A DNA stretch of 64,000 nucleotides from Lacisediminihabitans profunda (lineage in GTDB: Bacteria > Actinomycetota > Actinomycetes > Actinomycetales > Microbacteriaceae). Of the stretch, positions 50,794-59,816 are shown piece by piece. The DNA lies in the NCBI RefSeq assembly GCF_008040105.1, contig NZ_VRMG01000011.1, positions 1 through 64,000 of the forward strand. The letters are read 5' to 3'. The notes under the pieces are model-generated. The model saw only the letters and a list, made by a program, of their open reading frames with translations. It made no database searches and was not told where the DNA came from. The translations under genes were made by a program, and so were the position numbers. Every line of letters starts with the position of its first letter. Positions within the stretch are counted from its first letter, which is position 1.

Positions 50794-52371
50794 ATGACTG
50801 TACTGACAGCGGATGGCGTCGCGACACCTGTCGCGGCGCCGCCCGCGCCCTCGAACGCATTGCTGGTTGTTCAGAACCTCACCAAACATTACGGACCCGT
50901 CGTGGCTGTGCAGGATGTCTCGTTCTACTGCCTGCCCGGCGAAGTCCACGCGCTCATCGGCGAGAACGGTGCCGGCAAGAGCACCATCGCCAAGATGCTC
51001 GCAGGCGCTGTTGTGCCAACCTCGGGCAGTGTGACGGCGGGCGGAATCGCCCTCGTTTCTGGCCGCATCAAAGACGCCCGCCTCGCCGGTGTCAGTTGCG
51101 CCTTTCAAGAACTCGCCCTTGTGCCCGATTGGACTGTGGCCGAAAACCTGGCCCTGCCCGACGGCGCCGCGTTGCGCGGTTTCTCGCAGCGCAAATCGAT
51201 TCACGCAGCAACGGCGTTGCTCGCGGGGCTCGAACTCGATCACATTGACGCTCGCGCACTCGTCTCGAGCCTTTCGCTCGCCGACCGCCAGTTCGTAGAA
51301 ATCGCGCGCGCCATCACCGGCGCGCCTAAGGCACTGATCCTCGATGAGGCATCCTCGGCCCTCGGCCCTCCCGGGGTGGAATGGCTGTTTCGCCGCATTC
51401 GCGAACTGACCGCGCTCGGCACAAGCGTGATCTATGTGTCGCACCGGCTTAGCGAACTGGCTGTCATCGCCGATCGCGGAACCGTGCTTCGCGACGGTCG
51501 GGTTGCTGGCGAGTTCAGCCGAGGCAACTGGAGCGAAGACCAGCTCATTTCGATGATGGCGGGGCGCGAAGCTTCCAAAGCCTTTCCTTCATCGCCACCG
51601 CTGCCCGTGAGTTCGAAGCCAGATGTTCTGCGGATTGAGAACCTGGTCGCCGAGGGGCTCAACGGCATTTCGATTCTCATCAAGCCCGGCGAAATTCTGG
51701 GAGTCGGCGGTTTGCAGGGGCACGGCCAGCGCGAACTTCTTCGCGCGCTATTCGGCGCGACGCCGGCCTCAGCAAGCAAGTGGATGCTCGGAGGCAGGCC
51801 CGTTCGCCGCCTCACCCCGGTGAAGGCGGTGCGGCTCGGAGCCGGTTATGTGCCCGAGGATCGCAAAGTCGAGGGGCTCGCGCTCGAGCTCGGAGTGGGT
51901 GAAAACCTGCTCGCACCGTGGTTGAAACCTTTTCAGCGTGGAGGGCGACCACGACTTGCCAGTGAGAAGACGTGGATCTCCGGGGTGATCGCATCCCTCT
52001 CTATTCGCACGCGCGGCCCGCTCGAGAACGCAGGCGCTCTCTCGGGTGGCAACCAGCAGAAGATCGTCTTCGGGCGCTGGACCGACCGGAGCCGAACGCT
52101 GATTCTGCTGCACGACCCCACCCGCGGCATCGATGTGCGGGCGAAGCAAGAACTGTATAAAGCGATCATCGAGCTCTCCCGCCAGGGCGTTGGCGTGCTT
52201 TGGTTCTCGACCGAGGTCGAAGAACTCGTCAACATTTGCCACCGCGTTGTGGTGCTCTACGAAGGCAAAATCGCCGACGAGCTCGAAGGCGACCGGCTCA
52301 CTGCTGAAGCCGTAGTCGGGGCGGCCGTTGGCGTGGCTTCACCGGGCGTCTCACAGAGAGAGATTTCATGA
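50794..52371 (+). CDS. Sugar ABC transporter ATPase, two-domain (RbsA/XylG-like)
   Basis: A 525-residue protein with two ABC modules. The first has Walker A GENGAGKSTIAKML near residue 50 and LILDEASSALGPPGVE as Walker B, with a degenerate signature (SSLSLADRQFVEIAR). The second has a GVGGLQGHGQRELL-type degenerate Walker A, as usual in this family, plus signature LSGGNQQKIVFGRW near residue 415 and ILLHDPTRGIDVRAK. It overlaps the permease by ATGA. Confidence 0.92.
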   Translation: MTVLTADGVATPVAAPPAPSNALLVVQNLTKHYGPVVAVQDVSFYCLPGEVHALIGENGAGKSTIAKMLAGAVVPTSGSVTAGGIALVSGRIKDARLAGVSCAFQELALVPDWTVAENLALPDGAALRGFSQRKSIHAATALLAGLELDHIDARALVSSLSLADRQFVEIARAITGAPKALILDEASSALGPPGVEWLFRRIRELTALGTSVIYVSHRLSELAVIADRGTVLRDGRVAGEFSRGNWSEDQLISMMAGREASKAFPSSPPLPVSSKPDVLRIENLVAEGLNGISILIKPGEILGVGGLQGHGQRELLRALFGATPASASKWMLGGRPVRRLTPVKAVRLGAGYVPEDRKVEGLALELGVGENLLAPWLKPFQRGGRPRLASEKTWISGVIASLSIRTRGPLENAGALSGGNQQKIVFGRWTDRSRTLILLHDPTRGIDVRAKQELYKAIIELSRQGVGVLWFSTEVEELVNICHRVVVLYEGKIADELEGDRLTAEAVVGAAVGVASPGVSQREIS

Positions 52372-53366
52372 CTCTCCCCACTGCACCAAGCCGGGCCTGG
52401 AATGCGCACGGCGTCACACGCCTGCGCCGCGAGGGTGCCGTTGCACCGGTCGCCGCGTTTCTCGTGTTCTTCATCGTCTACGTGATCATCAACCCCGGCC
52501 TGCTCACCCGTTTTCAGCTGCAATCGGCGGCAAATCTCGTGGTGCCGCTCGCGCTTGCAGCCCTCGGCCAGCTCATCATCGTGCTCGTCGGCGGCATCGA
52601 TATCTCCATCGGGGCCATCATGAGCCTCTCGAATGTGGTCTTCGCCCTCTCGATGGAGCACCTTCCCGTACCACTGGCGATGCTCGCCGGTATCGGCGCT
52701 GGACTCGCTTGCGGCCTCTTCAACGGATTCCTGGTCGCCTACCTCCGGCTGCCAGCGATCGCCGTCACCCTCGCCAGCGCATTCATCATCGGCTCGATCA
52801 CCCGCGAGATCATGGACCGCCCGGGTGGCGGAATAACCCCAGCGTTCTACCTCGCAACGAGCGGCGAACTGCTGCCTTATCTACCGATCTCCATCTTCTG
52901 GCTCGCCATCGTCGGTGTGGCGCTGTGGTTGGTTCTGCAACGCTCGGCCCTCGGTCGCCACATCTATGGGGTCGGTTCGAGTGCCGACAGCGTGCGCGCA
53001 GCCGGCCTCAACGCCCGCGGTGCCCAACTGGCTGCGTTCGCCCTATCGAGTGTGATCGTCTCGTTCGGCGCGATTATGCTCGCCGGCAGCACCATCACCG
53101 GCGACCCGCGAAGCGGTGACTCTTACCTGCTCAGCTCTATTGCTGCCGTCGCACTCGCCGGGGCTGCCTTCACGGGCGGTCGGGGCAGCATCCTCGGCAC
53201 CATCCTCGCTGCCTGCACGCTCGGCCTCGTGGGCAGCCTGCTTTTCTTCGCCGGCGTCAATTCTTATTGGCAATACGTGATCTCGGCCCTCATCGTCATC
53301 TCCGTGGTGGGCGTGCCCGTGATCTGGCGCACTACCTACCTCGCGATCAGACGGGTTCGATCATGA
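52368..53366 (+). CDS. Sugar ABC transporter permease 1 (RbsC-like)
   Basis: A 332-residue permease with about eight or more membrane segments. Family motifs: VLVGGIDISIGAIMSLSNVV near residue 75 and the loop LGRHIYGVGSSADSVRAAGL near 195, then AVALAGAAFTGGRGSILGTI. It overlaps both neighbours by ATGA. Two different permeases indicate a heterodimeric channel. Confidence 0.92.
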   Translation: MTLPTAPSRAWNAHGVTRLRREGAVAPVAAFLVFFIVYVIINPGLLTRFQLQSAANLVVPLALAALGQLIIVLVGGIDISIGAIMSLSNVVFALSMEHLPVPLAMLAGIGAGLACGLFNGFLVAYLRLPAIAVTLASAFIIGSITREIMDRPGGGITPAFYLATSGELLPYLPISIFWLAIVGVALWLVLQRSALGRHIYGVGSSADSVRAAGLNARGAQLAAFALSSVIVSFGAIMLAGSTITGDPRSGDSYLLSSIAAVALAGAAFTGGRGSILGTILAACTLGLVGSLLFFAGVNSYWQYVISALIVISVVGVPVIWRTTYLAIRRVRS

Positions 53367-54364
53367 CCACAACAACAGCAATCCAGACCGTGGATGACAC
53401 GAGAACCCGCGTCACAAACCTGGCAAGAATTGTCTCCCGCATGCCTCGCAGCGCCTGGCCCCTGCTCGTCTTCGTGGCGCTCTTTCTTATCGGCGGGCTC
53501 ATCCGCCCCGGGTTATTGAGCATCGACTCACTGATCGGCACAGCAACTTTCGCCATGATTCTGGCCATCGCCTCTTTCGGGCAAACGGCCGCGGTCATCC
53601 AGGGCGGGGTGGACCTTTCGGTACCGAACACGATCGCGTTCTCGGCGCTCACCTTCCTGACCCTCATCGGGCCCCTCGGCCCGCTCGGCGGCCTCATCGG
53701 CGCTCTCCTCGGCGGGCTAGCAATCGGCCTCATGAACGGCGTGATCGTTGCCAAGCTCGGCCTGACGCCCATCGTCACGACGATCGCGATGAACGGGCTA
53801 CTTTTCGGAGTACTGCTGCTCACGTTCAAGAACTCCGAGTTAACGGTCATCCCGCACCTGCTTACCCAGCTGACCGCGACCAAGTTCAGCCTATTCGGCG
53901 TCAAAATTGCCGCAGTGCTTCCGCTCGGGCTTCTGCTCATGATCGTCTTGCAGCTCATCTTGAGTTACACGGGCTGGGGCCGTTCGCTGTTTCTGGTTGG
54001 CTCAGCGCCCGAGGCGGCGAAGCTTGCCGGGCAGCCTGTGGACCGCATTCGTATCGCCGGTTACGCACTCAGTAGTGTGATCGCGGCGATCGCCGGGATC
54101 GTGCTCGTTGGCTTCTATGCGCAGGCATCGGCCACGATGGGGGCCGACTACCTGCTGGGGTCCGTGGCTGCAGTGTTGGTGGGTGGGGCATCCATCGCGG
54201 GTGGGCGCGGCTCGATGGTCGGCACGTTCGGCGGCGCGCTCGTGCTCGGGCAGGTTGCGACGCTGGTTGCCGTGGCCAACCTCGGCTCGAACATCCAACA
54301 GCTCATTTATGGCGCGATCGTGCTCGTGGTCATTGCGTTGTACTCGCGGCGGGCGCGCGACTAG
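53363..54364 (+). CDS. Sugar ABC transporter permease 2 (RbsC-like)
   Basis: A 333-residue permease paralogous to the previous one: QTAAVIQGGVDLSVPNTIAF near residue 75, GWGRSLFLVGSAPEAAKLAG near 205, and VAAVLVGGASIAGGRGSMVGT. ATG 53363 overlaps the previous stop; the open frame upstream is out of phase with the first permease and not coding. Its stop is followed within 20 bases by the shorter repeat element. Confidence 0.92.
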   Translation: MTTTTAIQTVDDTRTRVTNLARIVSRMPRSAWPLLVFVALFLIGGLIRPGLLSIDSLIGTATFAMILAIASFGQTAAVIQGGVDLSVPNTIAFSALTFLTLIGPLGPLGGLIGALLGGLAIGLMNGVIVAKLGLTPIVTTIAMNGLLFGVLLLTFKNSELTVIPHLLTQLTATKFSLFGVKIAAVLPLGLLLMIVLQLILSYTGWGRSLFLVGSAPEAAKLAGQPVDRIRIAGYALSSVIAAIAGIVLVGFYAQASATMGADYLLGSVAAVLVGGASIAGGRGSMVGTFGGALVLGQVATLVAVANLGSNIQQLIYGAIVLVVIALYSRRARD

Positions 54365-54382
54365 GCGTACTGCCCAGGGACG

Positions 54383-54600
54383 TTGGTTAACCAGCTGATG
54401 GGTGGGCGGGCTCCGATCGCGGTGTGGGGCCCGCCTGTCCCCGCCGCTGTGCGGCACTCCCTTGCCCCTGGCACGCGTTGTGCAGGACGGCTCCGGCGTC
54501 CACGGGTGCCCACCCCTCCGGGGCCCGTCCTGCAGGCGGCGACCGGCCTGCAGCGGAGGGCGGCCGCGAAGGGGTCGAGGTCTACGACCGCGAGATTCGC
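54383..54600. repeat. Short copy of the dispersed non-coding repeat element
   Basis: Inverted relative to the 28.2 kb copy. The stretch from 54390 to 54520 (CAGCTGATGGGTGGGCGGG, CGCCGCTGTGCGGCACTCCC, TTGTGCAGGACGGCTCCG) matches its outer block at high identity by eye. 54550-54595 (AGCGGAGGGCGG, AAGGGGTCGAGGTCTACGAC) matches its other end. About 250 bases of the longer copy, including most TGCAGGAC motifs, are missing. It again fills a convergent gap. The rest to 54731 holds no gene I recognise. Confidence 0.78.
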
Positions 54601-54731
54601 AAGGTCACGCCCGGAGGACCTCGCTCACGTTCACCGACTACAGCGAGTCGTCACACCCAATCAACCAACCTGCCTGGGCAGTGCACCTAGCGGGGCGTAC
54701 TGCAGCCACATTCACGGACTGCTCGACTGCC

Positions 54732-55493
54732 TCAGTCGCGGTGGAGGCGTGATCGAGCAGATGATGCGGACGTCGTGGCCGCCAGAGCGAGCAGTGAAAC
54801 ATCATTGGACACCACGACGAACCGATAGCCCTTCGCGTAGAGGCGAAGATCGACGCCCTCGGAGTTCCCTACCGCTGTTCCCAACGCGATTCCTGAGCCC
54901 GCGGCGGCTTCGTACGTGGCCACCAGTCGATCCACGCCATCTGGCCCTGCTTGCCGCCCCATCGACACCGTGAGGTCGGTCCTGCCGATCAACAGTCCGT
55001 CCACTCCCTCGGTATTGCCGATCTCGGCCGCAACCGACACCGCGTGGGCGGTCTCGATCTGGGCGATGACGTATGGCTGGCCAGCTCCAGGAGCGAGATA
55101 CTCTCCGAGATCCATGAGACCCCACCCGCCCGCCCGACTCGTTGGCCCGACACCTCGCTCCCCCATCGGGGGGAATCGGCAGAGCCGCACGGCTTCGACC
55201 GCCTCGGCGACGGAATCAATATGCGGAAACACGATTCCAGCGGCGCCAGCGTCGAGCAGCCTCCCCACGTCAGATCGCGCAGCGAGAGGCAGTCGAACCA
55301 GTGGAAGAATCCGCAGTGCTCGAGCCATCGCTATCTGTTGCGCGGCGCGCTCCGTGTTGATTGTGGAGTGTTCGAGATCGATCACGACGAAGTCGTAACG
55401 CGACGCCGCCGCGATCTCGATCGATTCGACCAGGGGCAGTTTGACCCACAGCCCGAGGGCGACCCTGCCGTCCTCGATCAGGGTGTCATTCAT
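54732..55493 (-). CDS. HpcH/HpaI-family aldolase
   Basis: A 253-residue class II pyruvate aldolase. Key residues are visible: His in VVIDLEHSTIN near residue 43, Arg in PLVRLPL near 68, the metal ligands Glu in IAQIETAHAV near 145 and Asp in IGRTDLTVSMG near 170. It would split a 2-keto-3-deoxy sugar acid into pyruvate and an aldehyde. It is the last gene of the second sugar operon, overlapping the cupin gene by 8 bases. Confidence 0.87.
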   Translation of the reverse strand: MNDTLIEDGRVALGLWVKLPLVESIEIAAASRYDFVVIDLEHSTINTERAAQQIAMARALRILPLVRLPLAARSDVGRLLDAGAAGIVFPHIDSVAEAVEAVRLCRFPPMGERGVGPTSRAGGWGLMDLGEYLAPGAGQPYVIAQIETAHAVSVAAEIGNTEGVDGLLIGRTDLTVSMGRQAGPDGVDRLVATYEAAAGSGIALGTAVGNSEGVDLRLYAKGYRFVVVSNDVSLLALAATTSASSARSRLHRD

Positions 55494-56415
55494 CTGTGTC
55501 GCCGTGTGCGTTGAGCAGCCATCCGGGCTGTCCGGCGAAGTCCGCTCGCGGCGGCCCGAAGATGTCGACCAACTGATTCAAAGCGAGCCCTGTCGCCTGA
55601 CTTGTGTGGATGAGCGGCGGAGGGAAGATCACGATCGACGGTCCCGTGCACAGCCGGTGCTCGTCCGGGCGCCAGTTCCCGCTGTCCGGCCCCCAGCTGG
55701 TTCGCACGTGGTGGACGAATTCGCCGTGAATCTGCAATGAGATCTGATCGAAGCTATCATGCACGTGAGGCGAGAGAGCAGAGGGATCCCTCGGTCCGTG
55801 CTGCGGGTAGAACACATTGACCATGGCAGAGTCGCTGCGGTAAATACGTCCGAATCTCCCCGGAGCGGGCTCCACCGTCCCGAAATCGAAGCTCACCGGG
55901 GTCGAGTTCGGCGCTGCGTCAGACCACGGGCGGAAGGGGGGGATGTTCGGGTCGTCGATCGTGTAGTACGAGGCATTCAGGCATCCCGACAACAGGTCTG
56001 TGTTCCCTGCTGAAAAGACTCGCACGATCGGGCCCGCAGCACTGACCGACAGCGTCGCGGTTCCTGGGGGCACCACCGTGAACGTGTTCGGCTGCAGTTC
56101 GATCGTCGCCTCCGCTTCGCGCTCATCGCCGCGCCAGACGAGCGTTGCTCGCGGGCCCTCGCCCGGCAGCAGCACAACCATCTCGTCGCCGGAACTGGAG
56201 CAGTCGAAGGTGTCGCCTTCGCACGCCTCCGAGTACCCGACGACGAGGTTCTGCGATCTAACGAGCCAGGTCCGGGAACCGTGCTGGCTCAGCTCGCTCG
56301 GATCAATCGCACCGAATTCGAAGAACTGCGGTTCACGAGCAGGGAACGATGCCTCCGACGACTCGGTAGCGAGTGCCCGCCGTGGGTCAGCTGTGGGATA
56401 CATCAGAGGCGGCAT
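55486..56415 (-). CDS. Cupin-fold protein, unknown function
   Basis: A 309-residue protein that looks like a two-domain cupin. The C-terminal half holds the metal-type pattern SPHVHDSFDQISLQIHGEFVHH near residue 215 and PPPLIHTSQATG near 270; the N-terminal half has ELQPNTFTVVPPGTATLSV without metal histidines. It may be a sugar-acid isomerase, lyase or dioxygenase. ATG 56415 overlaps the dehydrogenase end by 29 bases; ATG 56403 is an alternative. Confidence 0.7.
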   Translation of the reverse strand: MPPLMYPTADPRRALATESSEASFPAREPQFFEFGAIDPSELSQHGSRTWLVRSQNLVVGYSEACEGDTFDCSSSGDEMVVLLPGEGPRATLVWRGDEREAEATIELQPNTFTVVPPGTATLSVSAAGPIVRVFSAGNTDLLSGCLNASYYTIDDPNIPPFRPWSDAAPNSTPVSFDFGTVEPAPGRFGRIYRSDSAMVNVFYPQHGPRDPSALSPHVHDSFDQISLQIHGEFVHHVRTSWGPDSGNWRPDEHRLCTGPSIVIFPPPLIHTSQATGLALNQLVDIFGPPRADFAGQPGWLLNAHGDTDE

Positions 56416-57502
56416 CCAGACGGCCTGAGTTGGAGGTGAGCAGGGCCTCTGGAGCGAGTCCGCCGAAGAGTTCCACCAGGTTGCTGACGGCCAATGCCTC
56501 CATGTCGTGCTCTGCCTCCGCGACAGTCGACGCCGAGTGCGGTGTCGCGAGAAGGTTCATCCGGTCGAGCAGAGGTTCGCCCAATATCGGGGGCTCCGGC
56601 TCGAACACGTCCAGAGCCGCGACCGCCACGTGTCCGCTCGTCAGCGCGGTGTTCAGTGCGCCCTGATCGATCAGGAGCCCCCGCGCGGTATTCACGAGGA
56701 TGACCCCTGGCTTCAGCTTCGGGATCGTGTTCGCGTCGAGGATAGGTTTCCCGCCCGCCTGCGTCGAACTATGAAGCGACACGAAGTCCGACTGGGCGAG
56801 GAGTTCGTCGAAGGACACCATTCGAACGCCCTGGTGAATCTCGCCGGGTGTTACCGAGATGTCGTGTGCGATCAGCTCCACCTCCCAGCCCGCAAGACGT
56901 CGTGCGACCGCTCGGGCGATTCGACCGAATCCGATGAGCCCGAGGACTCGGCCCCGCAGTGCCTGCGCGGGTACGGAGGGATCAAGCCAGCCGCCACTCT
57001 GCATGCGCGAGGTCGTATAGAAGTCCATACGCTTCGCGGCGGCGAGAAGCAGCGCGATGGCGTGCTCAGCGACGCAGTCGATCTCCACCCGAGAGGGAGT
57101 ATTCGTCACAGCCACTCCGAGGTCGCTGGCCGCATCCAGATCGACGACGTCATGACCGATGCCGATCTTGGAAACGGCCTTGAGATCTGGCAGCCTCTCG
57201 AACACCCGGCGCGTGAACCGTGCCGAGCTGATACCGAGCACTGCATCGAAGCCTTGGGCGAGTTCGATGAAACTCTCCTCACTGAATCGTGCATGGCGAA
57301 GAAGGGTGGCGTGGGGACCATACGGCAGTTCGACATCGAATCCCTGCGCCTCGAGTGCGTCGACGATGAAAGTGCCCTGTCGAAGCTTTTCGTAGACCAG
57401 CACTCGTGAGGGGCGCACCGGCGCCCGGAGGTTGGCCGAGATCGGGTCCCCCTCCAACGCAGGCGTACCTGCGCGGGGGACCGACGGCTCTGGCAGGGTC
57501 AC
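56387..57502 (-). CDS. D-2-hydroxyacid dehydrogenase
   Basis: A 371-residue NAD-dependent D-isomer-specific dehydrogenase. The NAD motif is GRVLGLIGFGRIARAVARRL near residue 185, with catalytic Arg in LVNTARGLLIDQGAL near 265, Glu in LDVFEPEPPI and His in LLATPHSAST near 325. A Pro/Arg-rich leader of about 30 residues precedes the core. GTG 57502 overlaps the binding-protein stop. It would reduce or oxidise a 2-keto/2-hydroxy acid in the pathway. Confidence 0.87.
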   Translation of the reverse strand: MTLPEPSVPRAGTPALEGDPISANLRAPVRPSRVLVYEKLRQGTFIVDALEAQGFDVELPYGPHATLLRHARFSEESFIELAQGFDAVLGISSARFTRRVFERLPDLKAVSKIGIGHDVVDLDAASDLGVAVTNTPSRVEIDCVAEHAIALLLAAAKRMDFYTTSRMQSGGWLDPSVPAQALRGRVLGLIGFGRIARAVARRLAGWEVELIAHDISVTPGEIHQGVRMVSFDELLAQSDFVSLHSSTQAGGKPILDANTIPKLKPGVILVNTARGLLIDQGALNTALTSGHVAVAALDVFEPEPPILGEPLLDRMNLLATPHSASTVAEAEHDMEALAVSNLVELFGGLAPEALLTSNSGRLDAASDVSHS

Positions 57503-58740
57503 CCGACACCCCAGATCTTCTCGTACTCATTGCGGTAGTTATTCGCCGGGTCGAAGGTGCCCTTCTTGCCGCCCTCGAGGTCGACGTTCTCTTTGGTGAC
57601 CAGTCGCGGATAAGTGACGAAAGGCGACGGGGCCTGGTGGTTGATCGCTCGATTCACCTCGTCCGCCATCTGCCAGCCGTGCTCCTGAAGTGGCTCAGCA
57701 ACCGTGGCGATCTGGTACTCACCCTTGCGGATCCGAGAGAACGCGGCGGGGCTTCCGTCGCCAGCCGCGATCATCGCCGGCGGTCCGGAGGGGCTGACTC
57801 CTGCTGCCTGCAGTGCCGGTATCGCCGAGTCCCAGTAGAGATCGTTGATCGAAAGCATGTAGGTGAGCTTGCTGCCGTACTTCTGGTAATCGGCAGTGGC
57901 GAGGCCCGGCTCCTGCTGGCTGATGTTCTCGAACGGGAACGTCTCATTCGCCAGTACAGTGCAGCCGCTGCATGCTTCCACGGCCTTGCGCATTGCATCC
58001 TGCTTCACCTGGCAGATGGAGAACTCGGCACCGCACCCCACTATGGTCACACCCGCCTTGCCCGCGCTCGCCACAATGGCGCAGTCCGCGGCTACCCTCG
58101 CGATGGTGACCGGGTCGCTGGTGATGTTGGTGAAGAGGTCGGGGTACTCCGACTGGACTCCCGCGTTGTTACCAGTGTGGTTTCCGATCACGGGGATGCC
58201 CGCCGCCGCCGCCTGCGCGAACAGCGGTTCCGATGAGTTGGCATCGAAACTGCTGACGACGATCGCCGACGGGTGGAGCGCGATCGCCTGACTCAGGGCA
58301 TTGAGGTTGGCGCTGCCCGAACCTTTTCCATCGATGAACGTAAGCTTCCAGCCCAGCTTCTCCGCGGCCTGCTTGAGTCCGGTGTATGGGGCTGTGTCAC
58401 CCGTGTTGCTCGCGTTCGAGGCGATGTAAACAACGCTCGTTCCCGGGTGTGCCTTCGGTCCGGTAGTCGGGCCGTCCCACTTCGTGACTGGAAGAGACGC
58501 CTTCTTCACAATCTCCAGGGCTGCCTGCACACCCGGCGCGTCGGACGCCGCGGCCGTGGGGCTGCACGTCGCCGACGCGGCGGCAGAGGTGGAATTGGAT
58601 TCGCCGCCAGCACTTGCGATGGTTGTCGTGCACGCGCTGAGGGCGAGGATGGCGCTCAGAATTAGTCCGCCGCTCGCGAGCGCCGTGCCGACCGACAGTT
58701 TTCGCCGGCGGCTTCCCGGTGATTCAGGACTGTGAAACAT
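57499..58740 (-). CDS. Sugar ABC transporter solute-binding lipoprotein (second cluster)
   Basis: A 413-residue ribose-type binding protein with a basic leader, hydrophobic core and lipobox LALSACTT (Cys near residue 37), a Ser/Ala-rich linker, then VVYIASNASNTGDTAPYTGL, the HPSAIVVSSFDANSS hinge segment and CGAEFSICQVKQDAMRKAVE. It has several extra cysteines that could form disulfides. It is separated from the permease gene by 26 bases and lies downstream of it. Confidence 0.88.
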   Translation of the reverse strand: MFHSPESPGSRRRKLSVGTALASGGLILSAILALSACTTTIASAGGESNSTSAAASATCSPTAAASDAPGVQAALEIVKKASLPVTKWDGPTTGPKAHPGTSVVYIASNASNTGDTAPYTGLKQAAEKLGWKLTFIDGKGSGSANLNALSQAIALHPSAIVVSSFDANSSEPLFAQAAAAGIPVIGNHTGNNAGVQSEYPDLFTNITSDPVTIARVAADCAIVASAGKAGVTIVGCGAEFSICQVKQDAMRKAVEACSGCTVLANETFPFENISQQEPGLATADYQKYGSKLTYMLSINDLYWDSAIPALQAAGVSPSGPPAMIAAGDGSPAAFSRIRKGEYQIATVAEPLQEHGWQMADEVNRAINHQAPSPFVTYPRLVTKENVDLEGGKKGTFDPANNYRNEYEKIWGVG

Positions 58741-58766
58741 GTGCTACCTCCTTGTAGTTGTGCTGC

Positions 58767-59816
58767 CTAGTGTTTTTCGGGGGATGAAACTGCGGGGAGC
58801 GGGGGCGGCTGGGCCTGCGTTGGCTCGGCGTCGACAAGCTGCCGCCGCACTCGGCGGGTGCGCCTGCTCGCGTAGCCGGCGAGTCCAACGCCGATGATGA
58901 GTGTCGCGCCGTTGAAGAGAGGCTCGACGAAGTACGACGCCCCGATCTGCTCGAGCCCGGCTATGCCGATGCCCAACAAGACGACCGCCACCACAGTTCC
59001 CCAGGCGTTCGGCCGCCCGGGTTTGATCGTTGTGGAGCCGAGGATCGCGCCCACGAAGACGGGCAGGAGATAGTCGGGTCCAGTGCTCACCGATCCGATT
59101 CGAAGGGATGAAGCCAGTACGACCCCGGCGACGGCGACGATGAGGCCGGCAGCCACAAAGACGCCCAGGATGACTCGTTTGGACGAGATTCCCGTCAGCT
59201 CCGCGGCCCGACGGTTCGACCCGAGCGCGTAAAGGTAGCGGCCCGTCGGGGTGTACCCGAGAACGAACCAGAGGATCGCCGCAAGCACGACCACATAGAT
59301 CGCCGCTATCGGGATACCAAGAATTCGAGTGCCGTAGATGTTGATGAAACCCTGGGGCAGCGTGCCGAAGAGCTGGGCTCCCTGGGTGTACCAGTTCGCG
59401 GCGGCATAGGCGAGCGTGCCAGTACCGAGCGTCGCGATGAACGAGTCGATCTTTGCGTAGTAGACGAGCACACCGTTGACCAAGCCGATGAGCGCACCAA
59501 TGATCAGCACGAGCAGCACGGCCAGAGGCCAGGGAATGTGGTCGGTCGTGATGAATCCGATCAGCAGGATCGTTTGGAGGCCAACCACGTATCCGACCGA
59601 GAGGTCGAACTCGCCGACGATCACCACCAGCATCTCTGCGAGCGCCAGGATAGCGATCACCGCGGTGCTGTTCAGGATCGACTGCGCGGTCGCCGCCGTC
59701 GGAAACGTTCGCGGCAGTGCAATCGAGAACACGATGATCAGCACGAGCGCGAGGATGGGCAGGAGGAAGCTCGAGAATACGCTCGAGCGTTTGGGCTTCG
59801 GGGTCGTTGTGGTCAT
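58767..59816 (-). CDS. Sugar ABC transporter permease (RbsC-like, second cluster)
   Basis: A 349-residue permease: VVIVGEFDLSVGYVVGLQTI near residue 65, TGRYLYALGSNRRAAELTGI near 195 and FVGAILGSTTIKPGRPNAWG near 250. ATG 59816 overlaps the ATPase stop; the longer open frame upstream is a shadow. The cytoplasmic C-terminus is long and Pro-rich. Only one permease gene is present, so it would act as a homodimer. Confidence 0.9.
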   Translation of the reverse strand: MTTTTPKPKRSSVFSSFLLPILALVLIIVFSIALPRTFPTAATAQSILNSTAVIAILALAEMLVVIVGEFDLSVGYVVGLQTILLIGFITTDHIPWPLAVLLVLIIGALIGLVNGVLVYYAKIDSFIATLGTGTLAYAAANWYTQGAQLFGTLPQGFINIYGTRILGIPIAAIYVVVLAAILWFVLGYTPTGRYLYALGSNRRAAELTGISSKRVILGVFVAAGLIVAVAGVVLASSLRIGSVSTGPDYLLPVFVGAILGSTTIKPGRPNAWGTVVAVVLLGIGIAGLEQIGASYFVEPLFNGATLIIGVGLAGYASRRTRRVRRQLVDAEPTQAQPPPLPAVSSPEKH

